DNA from: Actinomycetes bacterium
GTDB taxonomy: Bacteria > Actinomycetota > Acidimicrobiia > IMCC26256 > PALSA-610
Assembly: GCA_025360585.1 (NCBI GenBank)
Contig: JANYBW010000055.1
Location: 1 to 64,000 of the forward strand
Direction of reading: 5' to 3'
Length of the DNA stretch: 64,000 nt
Position numbers and translations under genes: made by a program. The notes beneath the pieces were generated by a model, which worked only from the letters and a program-made list of their open reading frames with translations, was not told the origin of the DNA and did no database searches. Positions 26,959 to 35,308 of this stretch are shown here, one piece after another. Positions within the stretch are counted from its first letter, which is position 1, and each line of letters starts with the position of its first letter.

Positions 26959-27849
26959 ATGAAGACGCGCGTTGGTTTCGGGGTTTCGGGGATTGCTCCG
27001 ATTGGGCCTCGTGATTTTACGACGGTTGTTGATGGCCTTGAATCCAACGGCTTCGATTCATTGTGGTTATCCGAACGGATCGGCGCACCAAGTTTCGATC
27101 CAGTCGCGGCATTGTCGTTCGCCGCGGGCCGCACTTCACGTATCAAGTTTGGTACAAGCGTCTCGGTGTTGCCTGGCCGGAATCCCGCTGAGTTGGCGAA
27201 GCAATGGGCGACGTTGTCGGTGCTGTCGGATCATCGAGCGCTGCCCGCGTTTGGGCTCGGCGTGGTGCACCCGAATGAACAGCAAGCCTTCGGTGTCGAT
27301 CGCAAAGAACGCGCCGCACGGTTCGACGAAATGTTGCCGTTGCTGCGCAGGATTTGGGCCGAGCCGAGTGTTGACCATGACGGTCAGTTCTTTCAGTACT
27401 CAGGTTTGCGGGTTGAACCGAAACCGCTGAAGCCGCTCGATGTGTGGCTCGGCGGCAAGGCGCCCGCCGAACTACGCAGGGTTGGCCGATTGGGCGACGG
27501 TTGGCTAGCAAGTTTCGCGATGCCGGTGCAGTGCTCGGAATCCCGCGTGATGATTGAAGCCGCGGCCGCCGAAGCCGGGCGCGTGATGGACCCGGAGCAT
27601 TACGGCGCGATGGTATTTTATGCCCACGAACCTTTGCCGCCGACAATCGCGGAATTGATTAGCACGCGTAACCCTGAGGTGGATCCCATCGAGCTCGTAC
27701 CCGTGGGCTGGGATGCAGTGCGAGCGCGCATCGAGGCGTTCGTCGCGGTTGATTTCACCAAGATCGTTTTGGTGCCGTTTGGCGGAGTCTCAGATTGGTA
27801 TTCAGAACTCGCGAATGGTGCGGCAGCATTGCTCGATCTGCAAAATTAG
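26959..27849 (+). CDS. LLM-class flavin/F420-dependent oxidoreductase
   Basis: The 296-residue TIM-barrel protein is of the bacterial luciferase-like monooxygenase family. VGFGVSGIAP opens the barrel, FDSLWLSERIGAPSFDP near residue 33 and IKFGTSVSVLPGRNP near 62 mark the cofactor side, and WLGGKAPAELRRVGRLGDGWL near 160-180 is the phosphate-binding region. In actinobacteria this class often uses coenzyme F420; that is inferred. The gene is 10 bp behind the acyl-CoA dehydrogenase and probably shares its transcript. A 172-bp interspersed repeat begins 4 bp after its stop. Confidence 0.83.
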   Translation: MKTRVGFGVSGIAPIGPRDFTTVVDGLESNGFDSLWLSERIGAPSFDPVAALSFAAGRTSRIKFGTSVSVLPGRNPAELAKQWATLSVLSDHRALPAFGLGVVHPNEQQAFGVDRKERAARFDEMLPLLRRIWAEPSVDHDGQFFQYSGLRVEPKPLKPLDVWLGGKAPAELRRVGRLGDGWLASFAMPVQCSESRVMIEAAAAEAGRVMDPEHYGAMVFYAHEPLPPTIAELISTRNPEVDPIELVPVGWDAVRARIEAFVAVDFTKIVLVPFGGVSDWYSELANGAAALLDLQN

Positions 27850-27853
27850 CTGA

Positions 27854-28025
27854 TAGAGGGCGCGCTAAAAGGCGCCGGATGCTGGCGGATAGCGACGAAG
27901 CGCGGCGCCGCTCGCGGCCCGAGTGGCCCCGAAGCGCAGCGACAAGAGCGGGAAGAAGCGCAGCGACAAGAGCTGGAAACAGGATTCTTGCATCGGATTA
28001 CCTCTCAACTATCGGCGCGCGTTCT
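27854..28025 (+). repeat. interspersed repeat, copy 1 (172 bp)
   Basis: This stretch aligns with the reverse complement of 42881-43028, with long identical runs such as cgacgaagcgcggcgccgc and aaacaggattcttgcatcgg. The 24-bp length difference is explained by a local duplication of gaagcgcagcgacaagagc (27931-27949 and 27955-27973). It fills the whole gap between the convergent LLM and NUDIX genes. Relative to the element's own reading direction it starts exactly at the NUDIX stop codon. It contains the self-complementary gcggcgccgc, so it can form hairpins. Confidence 0.85.
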
Positions 28026-28753
28026 TATTCGTCTTTTTCGTAGATCCAGCTTTGACCTTTAGCCATTGTGAGCCGATGACGAGGGCCAGGAGCTTCGACG
28101 AGTTCGAGGTTTTCGAATGCAACATCACCGTGGTAAATCGCCGCCGCACCACCGCTTTCAAAAAAATGAAAGTTGGGCTGAAAATCGATTGGGTCCTCGA
28201 TACTGAGCGTTGCCATCGCCGCGTCAACATCGTCGAAGCGAGCAAGGTGCAACATGCTCACAAACTGCGGCGGAGCGATTTCGATGTTGCCCGCGGCGCG
28301 TTCCGCAAGCACAAGTTCCGGGGTCATCCAACGCACTGCATCGCTTTCGATACCGTCGGCTTTGGCGGAATCATGATCTTCACCGGCCCTCCCCGCAAAG
28401 AACCACGTCGCGAAACGCTTGGGAGAAATAACGGGGGTCGTCCAGTTCGAAAAATGTATCAGCGCCGAGGCATCGACAATCACGCCGGCTTCTTCTTGGG
28501 CTTCGCGAGCTGCCGCGACCATGGCCGCGATGAGGATGTCGCCGTTGGCATCGGCCCAGTCTTCCTCATCGATCCGGCCGCCGGGAAACACCCACGCACC
28601 GCCGTGAAAGTCGAGCTTTGTGGCCCGCTGGCCCATGAGCACCTCGAGGCCATCGGCGCCATCGCGCAACAACGCCACGGTGGCCGCGTTACGCACCTCC
28701 GCACCCGACGGCTCTCCACCCGCGGCCCGCGCGGTCTCCGACCATTTCTTCAT
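28025..28753 (-). CDS. NUDIX hydrolase, NUDT19/CoA-pyrophosphatase-like
   Basis: The 242-residue protein has the Nudix box spread over GGRIDEEDW and AAREAQEEAGV near residues 58-90, matching Gx5Ex7REUxEExGU with an insertion as in NUDT7/NUDT19. An early RDGADGLEVLMGQR strand is present as in that group. Members split CoA or acyl-CoA into 4'-phosphopantetheine and 3',5'-ADP, which would fit the many acyl-CoA genes nearby. The stop codon coincides with the border of the interspersed repeat. It is divergent from the SCP2-like gene at 28888. Confidence 0.82.
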   Translation of the reverse strand: MKKWSETARAAGGEPSGAEVRNAATVALLRDGADGLEVLMGQRATKLDFHGGAWVFPGGRIDEEDWADANGDILIAAMVAAAREAQEEAGVIVDASALIHFSNWTTPVISPKRFATWFFAGRAGEDHDSAKADGIESDAVRWMTPELVLAERAAGNIEIAPPQFVSMLHLARFDDVDAAMATLSIEDPIDFQPNFHFFESGGAAAIYHGDVAFENLELVEAPGPRHRLTMAKGQSWIYEKDE

Positions 28754-28810
28754 GGCCGCAAGACCACCACGAAGCCCCCAACCAAGTCAAACCCGCCCCG
28801 CCCGAACGAC

Positions 28811-28860
28811 CCCTGTGTCCCACTGATATTCCACGGGTGGAACATGGGTGGGACACAGGG
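28811..28860. promoter_or_regulatory. 50-bp nested palindrome between divergent genes
   Basis: Outer arms ccctgtgtcccac (28811-28823) and their exact complement (28848-28860) enclose a second dyad, ttccac-gg-gtggaa (28829-28842). It lies 27 bp before the ATG at 28888 and 58 bp before the NUDIX start. In a divergent promoter this arrangement could be a double operator. It could equally be a mobile palindromic repeat. Confidence 0.6.
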
Positions 28861-28887
28861 TTTTGGGTTGCGGGTAGGTTTGCGGTT

Positions 28888-29538
28888 ATGAGTGTTGATC
28901 GTTCTGGGCCGCTTCGCATTGAAGTTGAAGACGATCCCACGCCCATTGTGCTGATCCTCGCCGCAACCTTGCGGCGATCTGCCCGCCAACCGAAGCTCGC
29001 CGCCGCGATGGCCAAAGCGAAGGGCAACGTGGCGATGAAATCCAGTGTCGATCCGCAAGCCGCGACGATACGCTTTGCGCGCGGCACGATCACCGTTGTT
29101 CGCGGCGTTGCGAGCGATGCGCACGTCATCATCGAAGCCGATGTCAACAAGATGGCCGATGAGAACCCACCGAAGCCCAAAGTCTCAGGCATCGCTGGTC
29201 ACGTAAGGCTTGCCCTACTCGCGAGCAAAGTGCTCGAACCTCCCAACGCAGGATGGCGCAACGAAGCGACCGCGTTTTTTGCGCCGACGTTTGCGAATCC
29301 CAAAGCGCCACGGGGAGTTTCGGTGACGTGTTTGAACGATGCCAGCACGCAAACATTCGGCGATCCTGACACGATCGAGTACGAGATCCACGGAACCGAA
29401 CACGCTCTACTCAACGTGTTCTGCGGCAACACCGTCCTTGGCCAAGATTTACTCGACGGCAAGATCCGCGCGGTGGGATCCCTTCCGCATCTCGCGGAGC
29501 TCACCGGCCGCTCCATCGCCGTCATGCTGGGGGCTTGA
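28888..29538 (+). CDS. SCP2-like lipid-binding protein (tentative)
   Basis: The 216-residue protein has no signal peptide. The N-terminal half (IRFARGTITVVRGVASDAHVIIEAD) resembles the beta-sheet of sterol-carrier-protein-2 domains. The C-terminal half has a similar pattern (YEIHGTEHALLNVFCGN ending in GRSIAVMLG), suggesting a duplicated SCP2-like fold. This is a weak, pattern-based call. The ATG at 28888 is preferred because upstream in-frame ATGs lie inside the palindrome. It ends 2 bp before the glutamine-synthetase-like gene, so the two are coupled. Confidence 0.6.
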   Translation: MSVDRSGPLRIEVEDDPTPIVLILAATLRRSARQPKLAAAMAKAKGNVAMKSSVDPQAATIRFARGTITVVRGVASDAHVIIEADVNKMADENPPKPKVSGIAGHVRLALLASKVLEPPNAGWRNEATAFFAPTFANPKAPRGVSVTCLNDASTQTFGDPDTIEYEIHGTEHALLNVFCGNTVLGQDLLDGKIRAVGSLPHLAELTGRSIAVMLGA

Positions 29539-29540
29539 AC

Positions 29541-30914
29541 ATGGATCCACGCGATGTCGGCCAATGGCTTGAAACGAACAATATTCGTTGGGTCAAAACC
29601 GAAGGCATTTCGATCGACGGCCTGGTCATCGGCAAGCACATCAGCCGCGAAAAGTTTGAAAGCGCGTTGCCACTAGGAAACGCAATCGCAGATCTTGTGA
29701 TGGGCTCCGACCTCGGCGGCACGCCGTACCTTGCCTGGTGGGACGATTGGCGTCGCGACGCCATCGGCGATTTTCATCAGCAGCCCGATCTCAACACGCT
29801 CGTTGTCGCGCCGGATCGTTCGCGCACCGCGAACGTTTTGTGTAATACCGTCAATCTCAACGGCGAGCCAGTTCCGGCGTGCCCACGCAGTACGTTGCAG
29901 CGGGTAGTGCAACAGCTCGGCGAACTCGGATACACCGCCAAGGCCGCGTTTGAAATCGAAGCAATGTTGTTTTCACAAAGCCCGGCCTCTGCTCGGGCAT
30001 GCAAGTATCGCAATCTCACTGCGATGGGGCACCCAAGCCACCTCGGCTATCTCCACTACAACTCGCGTCACCAACTCGCGTACATCGACGCCGTGATCGA
30101 ACGCCTCGACGCGCTCAACATTTCGGTGGAGGGTTGGCACGATGAAGCAGGCCCTGGTCAATTCGAAATCAATCTTGATCCCGCTGATCCGTTAACCGCG
30201 TGTGATCACGTTGTCCGACTCAAACAAGTGCTGCGCGAGGTTGCCCTCGAACAGGGCCACTGCGTGACCACGATGGCGAAACCCAACGAGGAATACGGCA
30301 ACGGGTTACACGTGCACCATTCACTCAGCCGCGACGGTGAGCCAGTGTTTTATGCCGCCGACGGCAGCAGCCTCTCTGAAACTTCGCGGCATTGGATTGG
30401 TGGGATGATGGCCACCTTGCCCGCGGCCACCTCAATGTTGTGCCCCACGATCAATTCGTTTCGCCGCATGGTCGGGTTTGCCGCGGCACCGACTGTTGCA
30501 AGTTGGGCCGAAGACAATAAATCGACTGCGCTGCGCGTTTTGTCGCGGGCACCTAAATCCGCACGGATCGAAAACCGCGTTGCCGGCGGTGACGCGAACC
30601 CATACCTCGTCCTCGCGGCCGTCCTCGCGGGCGGTATTGCCGGGTTACGCCACCGCATCGAAGCACCGCCAGCGCTACACGTTTCGGGTTGGGGCCTCCC
30701 CGACGGCTGGCCGCACCTCCCCACCACGATCACAAAAGCCGCCGACGCGTTCGCACACGACACCATGTTGCGCGAAGTTCTCGGTGAGAGTTTTTGTAGC
30801 TATTGGGAGAACACGCGCCGTTGGGAGTGGTTGATGTTCCACACGACCGGCGGCGACGCCGAAGCCACGAACGTCACGCAGTGGGAACTCGATCGTTATT
30901 TCGAAATCGTGTAG
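29541..30914 (+). CDS. glutamine-synthetase-family ligase (PuuA-like)
   Basis: The 457-residue protein has the family's active-site landmarks: EAGPGQFEINL near residue 205 with metal-binding glutamates, the ATP-site stretch TMAKPNEEYGNGLHVHHSL near 245, and RIENRVAGGDANPYL near 347 with the substrate Arg. Gamma-glutamyl-polyamine and related ligases share this layout. Its neighbour is a gamma-glutamyl hydrolase of the PuuD type, which supports a role in gamma-glutamylation of an amine rather than ammonia assimilation. The amine is unknown. It lacks the adenylylation tail of GlnA I. Confidence 0.85.
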   Translation: MDPRDVGQWLETNNIRWVKTEGISIDGLVIGKHISREKFESALPLGNAIADLVMGSDLGGTPYLAWWDDWRRDAIGDFHQQPDLNTLVVAPDRSRTANVLCNTVNLNGEPVPACPRSTLQRVVQQLGELGYTAKAAFEIEAMLFSQSPASARACKYRNLTAMGHPSHLGYLHYNSRHQLAYIDAVIERLDALNISVEGWHDEAGPGQFEINLDPADPLTACDHVVRLKQVLREVALEQGHCVTTMAKPNEEYGNGLHVHHSLSRDGEPVFYAADGSSLSETSRHWIGGMMATLPAATSMLCPTINSFRRMVGFAAAPTVASWAEDNKSTALRVLSRAPKSARIENRVAGGDANPYLVLAAVLAGGIAGLRHRIEAPPALHVSGWGLPDGWPHLPTTITKAADAFAHDTMLREVLGESFCSYWENTRRWEWLMFHTTGGDAEATNVTQWELDRYFEIV

Positions 30915-30921
30915 GTCGATC

Positions 30922-31614
30922 GTGAAACCAAAAACGCGCGTCGGCATTCTTGCCCACGAAGAACTTTTTTCTGATTCCGACGGCGACAAGCTGCTGCATT
31001 TCGTCGCCTCGACACCGTACGTGAAAGCCGTCCACAAGGCCGGTGGAATACCGATCGTTGTGCCGATACTCGATCTCGACAATCTTGAGGATGTGTTCAG
31101 CGTCGTCGACGCGCTGGTGATCACCGGTGGTTGCGATGTGGACCCGGCGAGTTACAACGCAGTTCCCGAACCGAATCTTGGCGCCATCAATCCGCAACGC
31201 GATGCAATCGATATCGCAGTAGCCCGTGCGGCGGTCGAGCGCGATTTTCCAACACTGGCAATCTGTCGCGGGATTCAAGTGCTGAATGTCGCGTTGGGTG
31301 GCACGCTCATCCAACACGTCGAGCATCACATGCGCCTCGATGGCTACAACCAACACATCCATCGCGTCGAGATCGAGGCTGGGTCACAACTCGCTGGAAT
31401 TGTTGGGACCATCGATCTCGGTGTGAACACGTTGCATCATCAAGTACTCGATCGACTGGGCGCAAACGTTCGGGTCACCGCAACGAATCATGATGGTCAC
31501 GCCGAAGGTATCGAAATCGTTGGCGCGCCCAATGTAAATGCGGTGCAGTGGCACCCCGAAATGCTGCGCCACGAACGCGAACATCTCGCGCTATTCGAAC
31601 ACCTTTGCCAATAA
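30922..31614 (+). CDS. class I glutamine amidotransferase-like hydrolase (PuuD-like)
   Basis: The 230-residue protein belongs to the peptidase C26 group. The nucleophile Cys sits in LAICRGIQVLNVALGG near residue 113, and the His and Glu in VNAVQWHPE near 210. Members such as PuuD hydrolyse gamma-glutamyl-GABA. The gene lies 7 bp after the PuuA-like ligase and likely removes the gamma-glutamyl group added by it. GTG 30922 is the only sensible start. It ends 11 bp from the convergent membrane-protein gene. Confidence 0.85.
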   Translation: MKPKTRVGILAHEELFSDSDGDKLLHFVASTPYVKAVHKAGGIPIVVPILDLDNLEDVFSVVDALVITGGCDVDPASYNAVPEPNLGAINPQRDAIDIAVARAAVERDFPTLAICRGIQVLNVALGGTLIQHVEHHMRLDGYNQHIHRVEIEAGSQLAGIVGTIDLGVNTLHHQVLDRLGANVRVTATNHDGHAEGIEIVGAPNVNAVQWHPEMLRHEREHLALFEHLCQ

Positions 31615-31625
31615 AGCGCCTGATT

Positions 31626-33248
31626 CTATTGCGGATTTATTTGGTGCGCGAGCGCGCGCTTCAAAATCGCAACCTGGAGTTCGAGCACACGATGGTCGCG
31701 TTGCATCACTTCTGGAGGTGAGGGTTCGCCGTTTGGATCAGTGCGATCGAATACATCGTCGGGCATCCACTTCAGCAGCGCCATCTTGGAAATGCCGAGA
31801 CCCTGCGCGACTGCATCGATGAGCGAAGCACGCGTCAGCGTGTCATCGCCTTCGCCATCTCCCTCGCTGGTCGTGGCTTCGACCACTTCCACTTCCCGGG
31901 CGAAGCCCGTTGCCATCTCGATTGCGGCGAGACCTTCAATCTTTGACGCGACGACATGGGGCGGTCTTGGGAGTGCCTCAACCGCAACGTTCAGTTGCAG
32001 CGCTAGCCCACCGGAAGCCAACGCCGGCGTAATTCGTGTTGGCGCAATTCGTGTTGGCGCACTTCCCACTGGCGTACTTCCCACTGGCGTACTTCCAACG
32101 GGTGGCGCTACTCCTGCGATACCGCGCGCGTCGTGGACCCGCGCGGCGATTCGTGCGGTGGCGGAAGCAGTTTCGTCGGTCGTCGGCAAAGCAATTCCTG
32201 AAGCAACCGCACCAGCGAGCTGCTCGATCGCATGCACAAGTGGTTCGAGTCGAGCACCGAGCTCGGCTGCAGACTGCAGCGCGACCGCAGACTCATGCTC
32301 GACGATCGCCGCAGGTTCTTCATCCGAATCGTCCAATCGGTTGCGCTTCGACGCAAACACTTCGTACAACATCCAGCACAGTGCAACCAACAACACGCCG
32401 AACAACAGAACCGTCGTTACTGACAAGCCATGCCCACCATCGGGCGAAATCGAAACGGTCGCGTCCGCCCCCTCGGGCGAACCAACCACGTTGCCCCCAG
32501 AGTCCTTGCCCCCTGCATCTGGCGAGGAATGGGCGGCGAGGATCCCCGACCAATTCGCAACGTCCTGGCCGTACTGCAGCGCAACGGCCGTGGGCTGCCC
32601 GGCTTCTCCGACCGGACGCACCACGGTGATCACCGAGCGCGCACCCGCCGCAACCGATACGGCAAAGTCCTTGACACTCGGATTGCCTTCGACGCGCAGC
32701 GTTCCCGATGCGTGCACATCGACGTTGCCACGATTCTTCACAACGATGTCGACTTTGTTGGAACCACCTTTCGATATCGTCAAGGACTCGATGGAAAGCG
32801 CACCTCGAGACGGCCCTTGTACCGCCAGCGTCAGTGGTACCGATGCAACAATCGTCGGGGCGTTGTCCGCCGTTGCCATCAGCGTGTTGGAGTGCCGTCC
32901 GGCGGTCGATTCTTCTGGTACCCGCACGCGCAACGCAACATCCTGACTCGCGCGCGCCGCGAGATCAATCACGGTGTCCGCAAGTGTCCACCACGTAGCA
33001 GCGTCATCGCTGCCCCCGAGCGCCAACGTCACGACGTGTGTGATCGAATCTTCATTGGTGATGTGAGCAACCGTCTCGCCCGCCGCGCCGGAAGCGGCAC
33101 TCAATGAAATGTCCGATCCGGTGTTGCCGCGCAGCGAAATGCGTGCTGGTGCCGCTTGCGAATTTGAGCGCGCAGCATCCGCGGATGGCGCGGGCACAAG
33201 AAGTGTGCACGCCACAGTCAGCCCGAACGCAGCGGCAAAGGTTTTCAT
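31626..33248 (-). CDS. membrane-anchored DUF916-like surface protein with cytoplasmic tail
   Basis: The 540-residue protein has a signal peptide (cleavage after ADA near residue 25). Two beta-rich extracellular domains follow (about 30-145 and 150-250), the first echoing DUF916: ATWWTLADTVIDLAARASQ and RVRVPEESTAGRHS. One membrane helix lies at about 275-298, then a cytoplasmic tail of about 240 residues. The tail includes PVGSTPVGS repeats (DNA repeats about 32027-32103) and a helical end with GISKMALLKWMPDDVF. It is the last gene of a three-gene operon, starting 1 base after the upstream stop. The cytoplasmic domain is unrecognised. Confidence 0.7.
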   Translation of the reverse strand: MKTFAAAFGLTVACTLLVPAPSADAARSNSQAAPARISLRGNTGSDISLSAASGAAGETVAHITNEDSITHVVTLALGGSDDAATWWTLADTVIDLAARASQDVALRVRVPEESTAGRHSNTLMATADNAPTIVASVPLTLAVQGPSRGALSIESLTISKGGSNKVDIVVKNRGNVDVHASGTLRVEGNPSVKDFAVSVAAGARSVITVVRPVGEAGQPTAVALQYGQDVANWSGILAAHSSPDAGGKDSGGNVVGSPEGADATVSISPDGGHGLSVTTVLLFGVLLVALCWMLYEVFASKRNRLDDSDEEPAAIVEHESAVALQSAAELGARLEPLVHAIEQLAGAVASGIALPTTDETASATARIAARVHDARGIAGVAPPVGSTPVGSTPVGSAPTRIAPTRITPALASGGLALQLNVAVEALPRPPHVVASKIEGLAAIEMATGFAREVEVVEATTSEGDGEGDDTLTRASLIDAVAQGLGISKMALLKWMPDDVFDRTDPNGEPSPPEVMQRDHRVLELQVAILKRALAHQINPQ

Positions 33249-33249
33249 C

Positions 33250-34314
33250 TCAGATCATGCGCTGACGCGAACTCCCTTCGCGAAAGGCTCGGCGCCGCCG
33301 CAATCGCACGGCAACCGCACAACACGCCACAACAGAAATGGCACCACCACCGATGGCAGTCGGCGAAACGCTCGCGCCGGCCACGCCGCTTCTGCGTACA
33401 CTCGGCGCGGCCACGTGCAGTAGTGAGTTCAAACGCGCCTGCAAACGTTGATCAATCGCCACGATACCGTTCCAATTCGAGCGGCGCCCATCGTCGTTCG
33501 TGATCGTGACGGCAACCGCGTGCCGACCAACTACCGCATTGTGGGTCCAGGGCACGAGCATTGCGATCGAGGTATTCGCCACAAAGGTTGATATTGCGAA
33601 CTCATGGCGCAGCCCAGTATCGGCCACCGTCAGCACGCCGCGGCCACGCGCAAAGCCATTACCCCGATTCGAGATCGCGAGTTCGAGCTCAATCATTTCG
33701 CCGCGGGCAACCGGATGCACTCCGTCGACGCTGAGCTTCGATTGCACAACTCCAGGGACATCAATCTCGACGGCAATCAGCCGCTGTGCCTGCAACGCTA
33801 CGACGAATCCGGTTTGATTCCCGTTCGGCGTGGGAGCAGCGTCGCTTCCTTCCTTCGGTACCGCGATGCTCAGGCCCGCGAGGTATTGGCCGGGTTTGGC
33901 ATCGCGCGGCACTGCGACCGAAAACGACAGCGTGCGTTGCTGGCCTGCGATGAGTTGAATCTGACGTTGGGTTACTTGCAGCCAAGTGCCGGTGTGTGTT
34001 GGGGTACTGCCGGGCGAGCCGTAGGTGGCACCCGTATTGGAACTTGTGTAAGCGTCTACGCCGGCAATGTTCACGGCGAGCGTTCGATCATTGCCGTTTT
34101 TCACGATGACGGATTGCCGAATGTTGTCACCCGCGTGAGCATGCAACACAAAGAACGATCCTTGTGTATCAGTCGAAGATCCCGGGGCGACCGCGGCCGA
34201 AATGATTGCGCTGCCTTGCGCGCCATACGCCGCGTCACCAAACGAGACGATCATCGCCGCGAGCAACCCGATGCCCAAGGACGCAACCAAGCGTCGTGTC
34301 GACCGTCTCATCAT
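33250..34314 (-). CDS. DUF916-like (WxL-interacting) membrane protein
   Basis: The 354-residue protein has a signal peptide ending near AAYGAQ. A first beta domain carries DUF916 hallmarks: GDNIRQSVIVKNGNDRTLAVN, TWLQVTQRQIQLIAGQQRTL and VPRDAKPGQYLAGL. A second beta domain follows, then a C-terminal membrane helix around GGAISVVACCAVAVRLRRRR with positive stop-transfer residues. In Firmicutes, DUF916 proteins bind WxL proteins and peptidoglycan. The adjacent ATG codons at 34314 and 34311 both follow ggaaagga. It sits between a WxL-like gene and another DUF916-like protein. Confidence 0.75.
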   Translation of the reverse strand: MMRRSTRRLVASLGIGLLAAMIVSFGDAAYGAQGSAIISAAVAPGSSTDTQGSFFVLHAHAGDNIRQSVIVKNGNDRTLAVNIAGVDAYTSSNTGATYGSPGSTPTHTGTWLQVTQRQIQLIAGQQRTLSFSVAVPRDAKPGQYLAGLSIAVPKEGSDAAPTPNGNQTGFVVALQAQRLIAVEIDVPGVVQSKLSVDGVHPVARGEMIELELAISNRGNGFARGRGVLTVADTGLRHEFAISTFVANTSIAMLVPWTHNAVVGRHAVAVTITNDDGRRSNWNGIVAIDQRLQARLNSLLHVAAPSVRRSGVAGASVSPTAIGGGAISVVACCAVAVRLRRRRAFREGSSRQRMI

Positions 34315-34384
34315 TTCCTTTCCGGGCCTCGCATGAGTTTCTGCATTCCGCCCGAGTCCGGCGATGAAGCCGTCCGAATAACTC

Positions 34385-34417
34385 ATCGGCCCTGGTGCGA
34401 TGCGCACCAGGGCCGAT
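34385..34417 (-). terminator. 14-bp hairpin inside the WxL-like operon
   Basis: Arms atcggccctggtgc (34385-34398) and their exact complement (34404-34417) enclose a 5-base loop. It lies between the WxL-like gene and the DUF916-like gene. The run cttttt follows it only in plus-strand direction; on the coding strand it is a stem without U-run, so partial termination or mRNA protection is likelier. Confidence 0.6.
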
Positions 34418-34510
34418 AACGAGTTTCTTTTTGGTTTCGCATCGTGTCGACGTTTGTCGCCACGCACAGTGGTAGACCGCGGCGTAAACCGCGCAGCTCG
34501 TGGCGCTGGC

Positions 34511-35044
34511 TTAGGGGCCGCTGACCACTGCAATCGTTGCGGTGCTGGAATAGGTACCGGTGAGCGCGGTGACGGGCACCGTGAGCTTGAGCAAACGAGG
34601 CGAGATCAAATACGTGCCCATCCCATTACCGGCCGAAGCAGTAACGATCTTTTCACCGCTGTTGAAACCACCAGCCGACGCGTGACCCGCGACTCCAGTG
34701 AGGCTCGACGCACCTGCGCCAGTCACAACCGGAGCCGACATCGAAACGTTGGATGCGGTAATCGTGCTTCCACCATTTACAAGATCAGAAACGGTCAACA
34801 AGACATTCCAGCCCGCGCCACTCCCCGTGGCATCCACGATCGTAAACGGAGCAACAGTCAAGCTCGTCAGTTGGGGTGTGCCGTTGAGCGTGACGGAAGA
34901 AAAACTTCCGATCGACGGTGCGCCCGTCGGATCGAAATCAAGCGTTCCTGCCCCGACGCCAACATCGGCACCGGCACTGGGTGCAAACGCGGTGACTGCA
35001 AGCAACGCGGTGCTGAGAAGTATGAGCGAGCGACGAATTTTCAT
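34511..35044 (-). CDS. WxL-domain-like secreted surface protein
   Basis: The 177-residue protein has a clean signal peptide (cleavage after SAGA near residue 26). The mature beta-rich domain is rich in Ser, Thr, Gly and Val. Its features echo WxL cell-wall-binding domains: FSSVTLNG early, GWNVLLTVSDLVNGGSTI in the middle with a conserved Trp, and a terminal YSSTATIAVVSGP. The second WxL tryptophan motif is not evident, so it is called WxL-like. The ATG at 35044 follows aaggat. It is the first gene of the operon with two DUF916-like anchors and is separated from them by a hairpin. Confidence 0.65.
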   Translation of the reverse strand: MKIRRSLILLSTALLAVTAFAPSAGADVGVGAGTLDFDPTGAPSIGSFSSVTLNGTPQLTSLTVAPFTIVDATGSGAGWNVLLTVSDLVNGGSTITASNVSMSAPVVTGAGASSLTGVAGHASAGGFNSGEKIVTASAGNGMGTYLISPRLLKLTVPVTALTGTYSSTATIAVVSGP

Positions 35045-35308
35045 GAGACATCCTTGTCATGCTGGGTGAGTGCATCCGATGCATTCTGAGTACCTATGCC
35101 CGACAATTGGTGTTCGTCATGTCATTCATCGAGCTTGAGCCGTGCTTCGCGTCGCGTCGAAAAAGGTGCCGAACGGACTATACAAACCTCGCCCAACCGG
35201 ACGAGGGACAGCACCCAACTCGCACCCGCCCCCACCGTTTTGGCAATTCAAACTTTCAAAACTGAAGTATTTCCGCGCCCAAAAAGCGGGATTAGCGGAT
35301 GGGTGGGG

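Noticed and set aside
27854-28025. Coding extension or small protein gene in the repeat
   Set aside because: Both copies show open stretches in several frames, but length differences and stop positions are not consistent with a conserved protein.
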